In this document: one piece after another, positions 42,241 through 54,212 of the stretch
How the letters are laid out: every line of letters starts with the position of its first letter
Numbering within the stretch: position 1 is the first letter of the stretch
Assembly (NCBI GenBank): GCA_015680685.1
Contig: MNCI01003856.1
Span: forward strand, 528,379 to 592,378
Length of the DNA: 64,000 nt
Origin: Gnetum montanum
Lineage: Eukaryota; Streptophyta; Gnetopsida; Gnetales; Gnetaceae
Direction of reading: 5' to 3'
Made by a program: the position numbers and the translations under genes
Notes under the pieces: model-generated
Database searches by the model: none
Seen by the model: only the letters and a program-made list of their open reading frames with translations
Told to the model about the DNA's origin: nothing

Positions 42241-45200
42241 ACAAATTGCCGTGCTAACCCATGATGTTACTTATAATACCAAAGTATGTAATATTTATAG
42301 GAAAAAAATTGATCTTGAAAGTCCCTTCATTTATTTACCCATTGTAGAGATTGCACCATGCAAGGCTCTATTAGACTCAGGTTTTAGAGTTCATTTTATA
42401 TCCCAAGACATGTACAAAGCATGGAACCTACCACCACTTACAAAGTACAACATTATGTTAAAGCTTGCAGACAAGTACATCACTATTCCTCTGAAAAAGA
42501 CGAAGTGCATTATGAATAGCATTAGTGGGTGGTCCTAACTATTAGATTTCCTAGTAATTCATGTAGAAAACTATAGAGAAATTTTTTTATTATCATAAAA
42601 AGAACTTGAAAAATCACCATTGACACCAAGCTTTGAATCAAAGACATGCCAATGAAAATTTTCAAGGTGAACATGAACAAATTTAGAAGAAGAGAGTTCC
42701 ATGCATCCCATATAGTGATATAACATGCACTTACATGTAAAGGATCTAGACAGTTAGACATAGAAATATCACAACATGTAGTTCTTGTGAAAAGAGGGTG
42801 TGTATGTAAAAGTATTAATAAACAACAACCACTAAAAAAGATGACACCCAATGGTTGATAATAAATAAAAGTTGCTAATCATCAATAGGCATAAAACTAA
42901 AACAAGTGCTTACTCTATGATATGTAGAGAAGCTGGATAAGATGGAAAATGTATGATAACAACTCTTTCAAGTAGAACATTTACAAGAGTAAGATAATGA
43001 TTGGAGAGAGTTGATGATTCTAGAAGAATCTATGTCTAAACCTATTAAGTTAATGATATTACCAAAGTTCCTGAAAAATGATTTTCTTGAGAATGGAAAG
43101 CTATGTAGAACTAACAAAAGAGAAGAAATTGAAGCTACTAAAACTTATGAAAAAATGGTGAATAACCTTTGCTTGGTCATATGATGAGATAATAGGAATA
43201 GATCTAGGTATATGCTAGCACATGATTTACATGGATGCTATTATTAAACCTAAATACCAACCATAGCAAAGGTTATATCCAAAGCTAAAACATGTTGTAA
43301 AATGTGATATTGAAAAGCTTTTGAAGGTTGAATTTTATCTATCTTGTTGAAGATAGTGAGTAGGTAAGCCTACTCATGATCGTACTAAAGAAAGAGGGTC
43401 AATGATAGATTTGAATTAACTTTATGCTATTGAACATGACAACATTCAAGGACCTTTTTCCATTACTATTCTTTGATTGAGTGTTGGATATCATAGTAAG
43501 ACATAAATATTATAGCTTCATGAATGATTATATCAATTATAACCAAATCTAGATTACACCTAAGGAACAAGACAAAACAACATTCAAAAATACCTAGGGA
43601 ACTTTTTTCTACAAAAATATGTCATTTGGATCATGTAATTCCCATGCTATCTTCCAACATCTAGTTTTGATCATTTTTCCAAAAGTAGATCAAAAATGAT
43701 GTTAAAGTCTTCATGGATGACTTATCCACCTCATGATCTAGAAAGGCATTATTCTTGAGCATATGATATCTAGAAAAAGACATTAAGGGTGATTCTGAAA
43801 AGGTCAAGTTAATCTAAGAAATCACATAGAGATCTCAAATAGTGAAGAATGTGAGGTCCTTCCTTGGATACATAGGGTAGTATTGGCATTTCACTCAAAA
43901 TTTCTCAAAGATTGAAAATTTCTTAGTAGACCTTACCATGAAGAATACATCCTTTGTTTGGTCAAATGATTATGAGGAAATGTTAGTGGATTGTGAGGAG
44001 ATGTTTAAGCTTCTTGAGTAAAGACTTGTAGAAACTTCGATTCTACAAGTACTTGATTGGTTGTGACCTTTTTACATAATGGCAGGGCATTTAATTATGC
44101 ATTTAGAGTCATGCTTACATAGTTGTATGATCATAAATGTCCTTACTACATTCACTATGCAAGTAGAAGTAGTACTAGTACATAACTTAACCACATTAGT
44201 ACTAAAAAAGAGTCGATGGTGGTGATGTATGTGATAGAAAAGTTTAGGAACCATATGCTTGGATATCTAGTTCTTGTGCACATTACTCAGTGTAACAATG
44301 GTCCCCAAATTATTCAATGGATGGTGATCCTATAAGAATTCAATATTACAATGATTAATAATAAGGGGATAAAAAATGTATTGGAAAATCATTTATCTAG
44401 ATTGAGATAGGACAACAAAGTTAACAAAGAGCCTTTATTAGATTAATTTCTTAATGATCCTTTATTTGTAAACAATACTGTAGTATCTTCATTTATAGCT
44501 AGGCATTGGTTTGCAAACTACCTTACATAATTAAAGGAGTAGAAGGTATCTCTTGAATGGGACAAACATATAACTTAACAATTTTTGTACAATTAAAACA
44601 CTTCATGGAAATAGAGGGAAACCTCTACAAAATTTATGTTGATAGATTGATGTACTAGTGTGTTCCAGAAGAGAGCTAGATAAGAGTTCTTCAAGATGAA
44701 CATAAATAATCATACAAATACTACTATGTAGGAAGAAGAATAGCCATAAAAATCATCATTACTAGGTACTTCTAGTCAACCCTCTTTTATCATGTGCATC
44801 ACTTTGCCAAATCCTACAAATACTATCAACAAAATGATTAGGTATCAATATGTTTCTAAGGACTACAAGAGTGGATACAATCATTAGAGTATTTTTTATC
44901 TTTAGGGAATATACTTCATTGGTTCTCTCTTTCCTTATTTAAATGGCAAATCATACATCATCATTGTTGTAGACTATGACATAAATTAGGCTAAAGCAGT
45001 TACCATCATTGATTATATTGTAGTAACTGCTACTAAATTCTTTGAGTAGCATGTGGTAAATAGGTTTGACATATCCTAACCCTTAATATCTAATAATGAT
45101 ATGCACTTGATAGAGCTGAATTTCAAAATGTTGATGTAATGCTTAGGGGTAGAGCATAAGCTAACTACACCATACCATCCCCAAGTCAACAAGCAAGTTG

Positions 45201-45830
45201 AAGTCAAAAACAATAAGATAATCGATATACTAACATACATAGTTAGTAAATAGAGGAAGGACTAGAGTACTAAACTAAATGATGCTCTTTGGGCTAATAG
45301 ATTAACTTAAAAATTTCCTATCGATTATTCTCCTTATAAGATGATATATGGAAAATTATCTAGATTGCCTATACAAGTAGAACTCTATACCCTCAATATT
45401 GCTTATGGCTTAGACTTTGACCTTACCTTAAAGATGGTTAACCAGGACATTAATGAACTTGAATGTGCCAAGTGAAAATAGATTGATAGTCCTCATATAT
45501 AATGAAGTCCATAACTTTAAAATAAGTAAAGACATAATATTAGAACTAGATACTTGGACCTTCAACTAGGTGATAAGGCCTTTTATCATAATCCAAATCA
45601 TATATTTAAATGTACTAAGTTCCAAATGGTTTGAAAAGGATCATACATAGTTCACATAGTCCATAGGATTGGGACCATAAAGATTTATCACACGTCCAAC
45701 CCACATAATCATATCTTGGTAAAAATATAGCAAATTAAGCCATTTCAAGAACCCTATTAAACCAATGCCTCAAATACTTTAATAATCATCAAAGATAAAT
45801 CAATATTTTGCATCTCCTCGATAAAACTTA
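42241..45830 (+). pseudogene. pol of element J (protease to integrase)
   Basis: Protease is the best preserved: CKALLDSGFRVHFISQDMYK (42360-42420) keeps D-S-G, followed by KLADKYITIPL. RT about 43330-43760: VSLLMIVLKKEG, TTFKDLFPLLFF, YYSFMNDYINYNQI (first Asp altered to Asn), MSFGSCNSHAIFQHLVLIIF, FMDDLSTS kept in another frame. RNase H about 44040-44410: GRAFNYAFRVMLT, ISTKKESMVVMYVIEKF, NHLSRLR. Integrase about 44640-45720: VVDYDIN, ISNNDMHL, TTPYHPQVNKQVEVKNN, PYKMIYGKLSRLPIQ. Stops every few dozen codons and several frameshifts. Same architecture as F pol. Confidence 0.85.
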
Positions 45831-46400
45831 GTTGTGGGGGATATTCCTTTATTTAAGTTGACTACATCTATATCTTTTTATTTTACAATTTATTACTATT
45901 TTTTAAATCTTTTGAATATCTTCTAGTTATTTGGTATTTTAAAAATTTTTATATGTTTGTCATTTCTTATGTTTTTTTACTTTCCTTTAATATTTTACAA
46001 TTTCTTTGAGTAATTTCAAGTCAGTTGCATTTTTGTTAATATAATTGCTGCTTATGTATAGGAACTAATTTTTTTATTGGAATTATGTTCTATACTATCA
46101 TATCTTTTAAGGAGTAATTATGCAAAGTAGAGATATCACATCATCCAACCCTCATTTCCATAAATAAGAGACCCTTATCATAAAGGTAATGTGATTCTTA
46201 TCATATTTTAAGACTAAAATTGATCCATGAACATGATGCCTTGAATAAAGAAGGAACAACTAAGAGGCTTGAAAATAGATATGATGTTAAGGTGATTTTT
46301 TGACTCTTTACACCTTTTCTATGGGTCCCACTATCGTACTTGGATGTACTATCACTCATGTTTTAATTATATGGACAATACTTTTTTATAATAGTTTGTT
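45827..46400 (+). other. Internal polypurine-like motif and start of spacer, element J
   Basis: CTTAGTTGTGGGGGATAT (45827-45844) sits at the pol end as in E, F and G. It is followed by a T-rich stretch (45870-46030) like the other spacers, and GGGTCCCACTATCG near 46320. The hairpins, U3-like array and ORF3 are not seen. The right limit is uncertain. Confidence 0.55.
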
Positions 46401-46499
46401 ACCTTACTATGACATTGGAAAGACATGTTATTGTTAATGATGAGGGTTTAGTTTGATGATGATGATATTTTAATGTGAGGTTTGACCTTAAATCAATTT

Positions 46500-48010
46500 C
46501 AAATTTTTGAAAAATCATGAGTTGATAATGAGTTGTGCTATTATAGCAAGAGTCATCGTGATAGTAGCATGAGCTAACCACAATTTTTTGTATTTAAAAA
46601 ACTGAGAAATAATGATAATTAAGGATACCACAAGTGAACCATGAGAGCACCATGAGTGGTGGTTTGAGAAAAACACTAAAAATTAGATTTATGAATTTTC
46701 TAAGTATAAACCATGATGCCTCCAATAGTCATGGTCAATTTGCCTTATTTTTTCTTAAAACCAAGAGTTTTGGTATTTGACCATGTGTTGTAGTTGAGTT
46801 GTGGTCAACTATTTAGGTCAATTTTGAAACCACGAGTGGTGGTGTCCTCTTGATGAAAAACTAAGGGTTCCATGGGTTGACCATGAGTTGTGATGAGGTC
46901 ATGGTAAGAACAACCTTAGATTTTGAAGAAAATCAAGATGGAATGTTGAAGAAAATGCAATCTTTGATGTCATCGAGGTTGTGCGATGAATTTGAAATGG
47001 AAATTTGAGTAATCTTAAATTAAAATTGTGCAAAATGATAATGAATAAGAGTTACTGATTGTAGATCTTATAATGATAACATTTTTCAATTTACATAGAC
47101 CATTGACAGCTTTATTGTTGATGTTTCATGATAGAAGTTGATGATAGATGATCTTGTAAAAATCTATTGGAAATAAGAATGGTTGATGACCAATGATGAA
47201 ATTGGAAAAATGAAATTGAGGTTGAAAATAGAGAAGATGAAAAGTCAAAGTTATTGAGAAAATTCATAACAATTCTATTTTACTAAAAGTCTAAGCATCT
47301 TACAACATGGTATGATCTTCAAATTTAAAGAAAATGAAAATGATGAATTAAGGCCACAAACATGTATATCTTTCCATCAATTCATTATTTTATTAAAAAA
47401 AATAAATTTACCTTTATGTCCCTACTGAAAACATATTGGATACATGGTTGTGATCCCTAAATTACATGATAGTTTTGATACCAAATGTTATCATTTTTGG
47501 GTGTAGTAGAAGGAAGTACCTTAGAGCTTCCTAAATCAATGAGCCTTGTTTGAAAATTTGCATAAAAAGTTAACCATGAGTAGTGGCTTGGTCATGATCT
47601 TAAGACCATAAGTCATGATGTGAGGCTTGATCACAAGTTGTGATCAAGTCATAGTTACTTAGGATGCTGAAAACCCTAACAACGGGTTGTGATTTCCTTG
47701 TATTATCTTGACCATAGGTCATAGTAGACTTGTGGTATCATGAGCACAAGTTTTTGTGGAGTTGTGGTTGCTTCTAGAGTTGCTATAGTATTATCTTTGG
47801 CCTATGGTTGAATTCTACCTTGACTAGGAGTCATGTTGAGCTTGTGGTTGCTTCATCATGAATCATGGTAAGATTGTGATTACTTGGGCATGGGTTGTGA
47901 TGCCTTTTTTTAGTGTAGACTTCCTACCCACTATCTTTGCCTTGGATCTATGGAGACAAAAAATCATGATGAAATTGTGGTGGCCTAATCATGCATTGTA
48001 GTCAAGTCAT
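46500..48010. repeat. Degenerate interspersed CATGAGTTGTGGT-type repeat
   Basis: Short words such as CCATGAGTTGTGATGAGGTC, GAGTTGTGGTCAA, CAAGTCATGGTT and ATCATGGTAAGATTGTG recur well over a dozen times at irregular spacing, densest at 46630-46910 and 47570-48010. No open frame is supported. It looks like a decayed minisatellite. The gap at about 46930-47560 holds AT-rich sequence with few copies. Confidence 0.5.
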
Positions 48011-49589
48011 GGTTTCTTGTAAAGGTGTTGTTTTGTTACTTCAAGACTTTGAATTGAGATGAGATGGATTAGAAGTTGTGGTGATATTATGGTCACTAAA
48101 AAATGAGGCTTGTTAGTTCTAATTATATCATGAGTTGACTATGAGATATGGTTAGCTCATGATTTTACCTAGAAATGAAATTGAAAGTCATAGCTTAGGA
48201 TTTTGGAGGCTTTTGAAAAAGCTAATGAAAGAGCCAACTTGAGGATGACATTTTGGTTTCTAGACAATTGTAGCATGGGCTTGAATTAGGCTTGAAACAT
48301 ATTCTTTTGACCACATGATATGGATTTCTTAGGGCAAATGATAATGAGATGAATAAGTAACTTGGTTTCATGTTTGAACAATGTTTTAGCAATACAAATT
48401 CACTTAATGTGCTTAGATCCACTCCACAACCTATGAGGGTTATCTTTCATTCACTTTGAAATCATTCCAAGGGAGTCTTGGCTCTATGAGACTTGGATTT
48501 TCAGGCTACTCTTAATGGTATTTTATGATACCTTGAAATAGGACTAAAGTGATGATATGTTGGAGATAATAAAAAGAAGATGAAATAGATGATACTAATG
48601 ATATGTTGAAATTGATGGAATTACTATTTTATTTTTCTTTCTATCTTGGAAAACATGAGAGAAAGCTATTCATCCAATATTCAAATACAGAGAGAGCAGT
48701 AAAATAATAAACTTAAGAAAGATCAAATAACAAATAAATGGAGGAAAAAATCTTTTTTTATTTGCTAGTACAATGGAAATGACATATCAAACAAATTGTC
48801 TCTTATAAAGGTTCTCATTGCAATCTTAATTGTACTTAAAAATGGTGGAGGAGTTCCTTACATTCTCTCATATGATATTATGCTTGGAGGTGGAGGTGCT
48901 TAAGAGTATACTCCACCTCTTAGGAAGTTCTCTCCTTTCTTGACTGTTTCTTCTCTTCTTTTCTCTTGATAAAATTCCCTCTTAGAAGATTACTATAATG
49001 AACACACACCTCCTTGTATAACTTTTGAAGTATGGTTGGGTTACTTAACCCATGGATGAAGTATGATTAGTCACTAATGTGATTGAAAACTATATTTTGA
49101 TGAGGAGATTAAGTGAAGGTTAGGTGACCCATGTGGTCCCAATGATTTTCCACAAGATAGTTAACTTTGAAATGGCCCCAACATATATGTGAAGAAAAAT
49201 TTTTGCTCTTAAGTGGTCCTAAGCAAGAGACAAATGCCATGAGGTAATTCTTCCTTTTTTTTTATTTCCTTCTATCATTTTTTGAATTTTCTTCCCTTCT
49301 TGAGGGGTCATTCCTCCATATTTTATTTATTATGAATTTTTTCATGGTTCTTCTTTTTTGATATAACTTTTATTATTTTGAATACATCATTAAAATAGGG
49401 ATCACATAAAATGTACATCACCCTAATTTGTGACAAATATAAAATGAACTTGCATAATACATTAGCTTTTCAATCCCTTATTTAGTGTGGAATGCAAGTA
49501 TTCAAGTCTTTCTTATGAGATCTTCTTAATTTCTATACCATGACAAAGGTACTCATTCTCGTAATGCAATAAAGATTATTCAATAATCA
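48011..49589. other. Unassigned AT-rich sequence
   Basis: I see no gene. A block at 48840-48930 has the look of a purine-rich hairpin area (TGGAGGTGGAGGTGC ... TCCACCTC). The left edge of the copia remnant follows, so part of 48600-49589 may be its 3' end or LTR, but no LTR ends can be fixed. Confidence 0.4.
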
Positions 49590-50450
49590 GCCAATTTTTC
49601 ATTAGACTCCACATGTATTGGTTTGCTATTTCTCTCCTCCACTTCTTATTTTATAAAGTATTATTTGATGTCTATGTGTTTTTGGTTTTGTGTAGCACAT
49701 GCTCATTTGAAAATTGAATAGCTAAGGTGTTGTCACATACAAGTTTGATGGGTAATAGAATTTTAAAGCCAACATTATCTATAAGTTTGTTTCTCCAAAG
49801 TACATGTTGACTACATTCAACCATAACTATAAATTTTGCTTAACATGTTGACAAACTAACTAAAATTTATTTATTTTTATTTCCAATGTATTACATTATT
49901 TCCATGGAAGATAATTGTTCATGAAGTTTATTTTTTATCATTGTTATCTCCTCCTTAATCAGCATTTGATTTAATTTCTTCATTCCCTGTTATGTAGTTT
50001 AATCCATGATTAGTAGTATCTTTTATATATCTAAGTACATGGATGAGAGCTCCATAGTGGGATTGCCTTGGTTCTTGTATGAAATGTGATAAATAAGATG
50101 TTGCATGTTCTAGATCAAGTCTTGTATGTCATAGAAATCCTAATGATCCTATCATGCTTTTGTATGTTGTGGTATTTACCAAGGGAGTTTGATCTTTATT
50201 TTCTAATTTTATGATGGAAGGAAAAGGTGTATTTGTAATTTTTCTTTAATATTGTACTTTTAAAAAATTGATGCTTCAAATTTTCTTTAATGAAATTTGA
50301 TGCCCTTCTTTTCTTATTTAACTTAGATTTCCAAGAAGTACTTTAACTCTCCAAGATCTTTCATTTCAAAGGCATGTTTCATTTCAAATTTAAATTCTAC
50401 TTGTCTTATGTCAAGAAGCACTAAGAAGCTTACTATACTAGAAGGTTTCT
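49590..50450 (-). pseudogene. Ty1/copia reverse transcriptase-RNase H remnant
   Basis: In sense, from 50420: FEMKDLGELKYFLEI, then NTTTYKSMIGSLGFL, TRLDLEHATSYLSHFIQEP, IHVLRYIKDTTNHGLNY (about 50160-50000), and further IVMVECSQHVLWRNKLIDNV, PIKLVCDNTLAIQFSNEHV and REIANQYMWS (49850-49600). These are the standard copia RT end and RNase H blocks (SLLYLT, RPDI, GTxxYGL, EAEY region, CDNxSAI). Several stops and frame changes. It is the only Class I superfamily here besides Ty3/gypsy and LINEs. Confidence 0.8.
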
Positions 50451-50861
50451 AATTCTTTCAGCATGATTTTTTATGTAGACAATGTTGGTAAGAAAGAATG
50501 AAATAGAGAACTTGCTAATTAGATTGAGAGAGAAATTTTTTATTTATTTTCTTGAAGTTTTGTTGCTATGATTTTGCTTGAAGCTCTAATGAACAGTAGT
50601 ATCAAAATTATGGATATACTTTGTGAGTCTATAATGTTTCAAAGAATGATTTTAGAGATGGCATTTTCTCATGTTACGTACTTTTGAATTTGCTAATAAT
50701 GCTTATGAAAGAATCATTTTATATACATTCTTATACACATTAGGATGAAAGTTATCACTTCAAGTTACAATTCGTAATGCTAATTTTGTGGAGTGAAATA
50801 TTTTAGTATTAGAACATGGTAGAAAATCATTAATTAGAGTTTTGTTAAGTTTTCCAAGTGG
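50451..50861. other. Unassigned sequence left of element H
   Basis: The plus strand reads IRNANFVE in one frame near 50770, faintly like the region between copia integrase and RT, but orientation is opposite to the RT remnant at 49590-50450. Not enough to call. The TSD copy CACAT (50862-50866) closes it. Confidence 0.35.
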
Positions 50862-50866
50862 CACAT

Positions 50867-51845
50867 TAATGAGACATGAAATTGCTCATATTGTTGGCAG
50901 TCGTGATAAGGCACCCACGATAACACAACCACGTTATCTCATGGGTCGTGATATCGCATACGCGATATCTCATGGGCCGTGATATCACGTACACGATATC
51001 TCATTTGCCCACGATATCGTGTACGTGATATCGCAGCCTGCCGCAATATTTATAAATAAGAGGTAGCTCTCCCTCATTTGACATCCTAGTTTTAGAGTAG
51101 TGAAGCTCTGGTAGTTTGATCCCTCCAGAGTTAGATTTTTTTTCTGTGTCTGCCCGCAGTGTGGTGAATGTAATTGTATGGTGTCTTTATTCGAGTGTGC
51201 CGTACTTGGACACGTACATGACTGGCAATAAAGATCAAGATTACTTCATCATTGCAACATTCACTTTGTTATTTATTTATTATTTATTTATTTAATGTTA
51301 TTTATTGTTTTCTCTCTCTCATCCTTAAACTCCTAGAACGAGGAACGAGTATGACTTGATTACGAGCATTTAAGTGTGACTACTTGGTAGCCCAGTGGTG
51401 TAGCTAGGATCTACGCTTGGTAACCTAGTGGCATATCTGGGGTCTGCGCTTGGTAATCCCAGTGGTGTACCTAGGATCTATGCTTGGTAGTCCTAGTGGT
51501 AGTCGTACACGAAGTCCAAGATGTGTACAGTTGATCAAGGAATCGGTTGCTCGTCGCACTTAGGCTAGATTAGATTTTCTTACCCTTTTCCTCCTAGCTT
51601 AGTTTAGTTAAGTATTATTTTCCACTGCCTTTAGGAGTAGCATAGATTAGGAACACATCATACACCTCATCGGGACTAAACCATACGTGACAAATGCAAT
51701 ACTAGTCCAGGTGGGAAGACAACAAACTGCGACCTATGGCTAACTATCTAGGTGCCACAACTAGTCCATCTACGGGGTTTGACCGGATCGCACATGCGAC
51801 GCTCGTTTCGTATGGTTGAGTGTAGGGGTACCTCGCCACTCATCA
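50867..51845 (+). repeat. 5' LTR of element H
   Basis: 979 bases, TAATGAGACATG (G-to-A at base 2) ... CACTCATCA. U3 contains several GATATC-centred palindromes (GATATCGCATACGCGATATC at 50951-50970, and others to 51035), then TATA TTTATAAATAAG near 51050, poly(A)-type GCAATAAAGATC near 51225, and a U5 array of four CTTGGTAACCCAGTGG-type units (51382-51506). Confidence 0.95.
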
Positions 51846-51846
51846 T

Positions 51847-51864
51847 TGGCGCCGTTGCCGGGGA
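51847..51864 (+). other. Primer-binding site of element H (perfect Asp-tRNA type)
   Basis: TGGCGCCGTTGCCGGGGA, complementary to the 3' end of plant tRNA-Asp including CCA. It is the reference for the decayed sites in A, E, F and J. Confidence 0.93.
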
Positions 51865-51978
51865 TGGTGCTAGTTATCTAGATTAGTTATATCATACAAG
51901 GTCGCTATAAAGAACTTAATGATATATCTCTTAGAAAAGAAGTAATTATTAAAAAATCACATAAATTCACACACAACA

Positions 51979-53959
51979 ATGCCTCTCCTACAAGATGATA
52001 ATAATGCCACACTTAGTGAGGAAGTTCATTGGAGAACCAACGAACTATATGACGATGAAGATTGGAGTATACAACCTGAAGTGGGAGTTTCTTATAAGAA
52101 TGAACAAAAACAATGTCATCATAATAGACGAAAGCATAACTTACCTGATGAAGATGAACCCCCACTGGCCACTACAAGCTTAACACAAATACAAGAGGCT
52201 GTTTGAATCTCACATAGGCATCGTAAAGAGAGTAGACTACCCAGGCTCGATTTAAACAACTTTCCCAAATTTTCAGGAGGCTATGACTTAGATCCGCATC
52301 AATATTTACTAGCCTTCTACAATGCATACACATGGAATAACGTTGATAATAGTTGGCAAAAACTTAAGCTCTTTCCTATGACACTCGTTGACCAAGCTAA
52401 AGTATGGTATAGATCATTAAAACCAAATTCGATACGACGCTGGTCAACAATGGTAGAGGTCTTTAACGAAAAATATTAAACCTATGCAAGAGTATCAGCC
52501 TTGAGGAAACAAATCCAAGGATGGAAATAAGAAAAACATGAACCCTTGGACATGGCCTTAGAAAGAGATTATGCATTGTTAAACAACTGTCCAGGCCATG
52601 GGTTTTCCGAGGAAAGGCTAATGTACCATATCATCGATGGGCTATGTAATGAAACAAGAGAGACCTTAGGAACGTATGCTCAAGGTCAACTATATGCCCT
52701 ACGAACCCATCAAATCCAAGAGCTTATTAAGAGGGTAGTAAAAGAAGAAGGAGAAATAGCTACATGGGAGAGTGTTGAAAAACATCAACGGGACCAAAAT
52801 CACAACTTAACAAAGGTCCATGGTTATGATAAGGAGAAATCAACAAATCTCAAGGTGGAAACATCATCTTTGCCAATACAGCAATCGTTAGAAGAAGCTG
52901 AGGCAAAGATCAATAAGATGTTGGAATGGATAAATCAAAAGTGTGGAGAATATATCAACATCATTGGAGTTAGAGTTTTGACAACCCAAGAAGCAGGACA
53001 AAACATTAGACATTCAGAGAAAAAGAACAAAGGGAATAAGTGCTCAACTGCCAATCCTACGTACGAATGCAACATATGCCTGTACGATCACCCCAAAGGC
53101 CAATGCCCAATATTGCTACATCTACATGAGCATTGGGGAAACACGTTACATCCATAGTTCGTACAAAGATACTATATTTGATCATAGTGGAACAATCCCA
53201 GTCGTGGGGGAATCCACCCTTAGACTGGAGGCACCCTTCATATTATCCAAATCTAAACGCTTATCATGTTCAACACCCTGTTTCTTCAACTGGGCCGCCA
53301 CACTTTATCTCACCATAGTACCATTCTCCACAATACTATCAACCCATGCCTCCAACACAACCACCACCTTGAGCACCTTACATTCCTCCTAACTTTCAAC
53401 ATTCTTATCCTTTCCCTCCTTCCACAATGTCACCAACTGTTCCTAAGGTGTTTATACCACAACAACAACCCACGAATAACACTTGTGCTACTGCTATTAA
53501 CAACAGTGAGAAACCTCAGCAACATTAAAGACGTCCTTTCTTTAAACACGGCCATAAGAAAGGAGAACATAATTCTGAGGCCACTGCATCTTCCAACCCA
53601 GCACAAGTCCAACAATGTGGTGCACCCTTATCTTCGAACCTAACGCCTCATGTAACTTCATCAGGGCCACCAACTTACACTCCAACAACCATACGGCCCA
53701 ATGAACACAACCATTGGAGGCAGCATCCGAATCCTTGCATACCATCTAATGGTCCTAAACATCATAGTGGGTCAACTTGTTATCTGGGAACTACATCGTA
53801 TGAAGTGCCCCACTATGTTTATTATAAAGTGTGTGAAATCCAAGGTGATAAGTATGGACCAGTTTCAATATTTCCAATATGCAAGGATCCTTATTTTTCA
53901 TTTATTAATCCTTGCCATACTCAATCGTTTAGTTATGAGGGATACCCCCCATTTCAATA
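51979..53959 (+). pseudogene. gag of element H, nearly intact
   Basis: ATG at 51979 (MPLLQDDNNATLSEE), 115 bases after the PBS. One frame to 53157 with only three internal stops (52204, 52477, 52528), each one C-to-T step from CGA or CAA. Core: RLDLNNFPKFSGGYDLDP, LKLFPMTLVDQAKVWYRSL, RRWSTMVEVFNEKY, CPGHGFSEERLMYHIIDGL; Glu/Lys helices; zinc knuckle CNICLYDHPKGQC (53069). A frameshift near 53130 leads to a Pro/Gln/His-rich tail (PPHFISP, FIPQQQPTNN, RRPFFKHGHKK) and then a segment not seen in the other elements here: CYLGTTSYEVPHYVYYKVCE ... FINPCHTQSFSYEG, ending at TAA near 53959. The least decayed gag in the window. Confidence 0.9.
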
Positions 53960-54212
53960 ACAAGCAAGATTAATAATTATTTTTCATTTTCTTTAATTTT
54001 TTCAACTTTTTGTTTTCATTTTTTCATTTTTGAACTTTTTGTTTTATCTTTTTGTGTGTTTTGTATTTTCACGTTTTTGTAAGTAATCTCATCTATGAAT
54101 AAAACACTCATGTGGATCGTTGGTTGAGGTGTGTTTTATGTTATTAAGTCATGAGTGATCAATTATTTGAAATAGTGAGCCCACTACATCCACTCATCCA
54201 CTCTATAAATAA

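Larger units (their letters stand above)
38066..46400 (+). mobile_element. Ancient Ty3/gypsy element J, 3' end lost
   Basis: 5' LTR (38066-38919), decayed PBS, gag remnants, protease, RT, RNase H, integrase, internal polypurine-like motif and the T-rich start of the spacer are all recognisable in order. No 3' LTR or ORF3 is found before 50867. It inserted in the LINE at 36300-38065 and later received solo LTRs S4 and S5 in its gag. Very AT-rich with dense stops; together with S3 it is among the oldest family members here. The right limit is approximate. Confidence 0.82.

Noticed and set aside
47455-47490. Possible Met-tRNA primer-binding site on the minus strand (TGGTATCAAAAC)
   Set aside because: Eight matching bases in AT-rich DNA, no LTR ends identified, and it lies on the wrong side of the copia RT to belong to it.
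50940-51040. Palindromic GATATC repeats resembling a CRISPR or a DNA-transposon end
   Set aside because: They sit inside an LTR U3 that is present at both ends of H with a TSD outside. There are no uniform spacers and no transposase.
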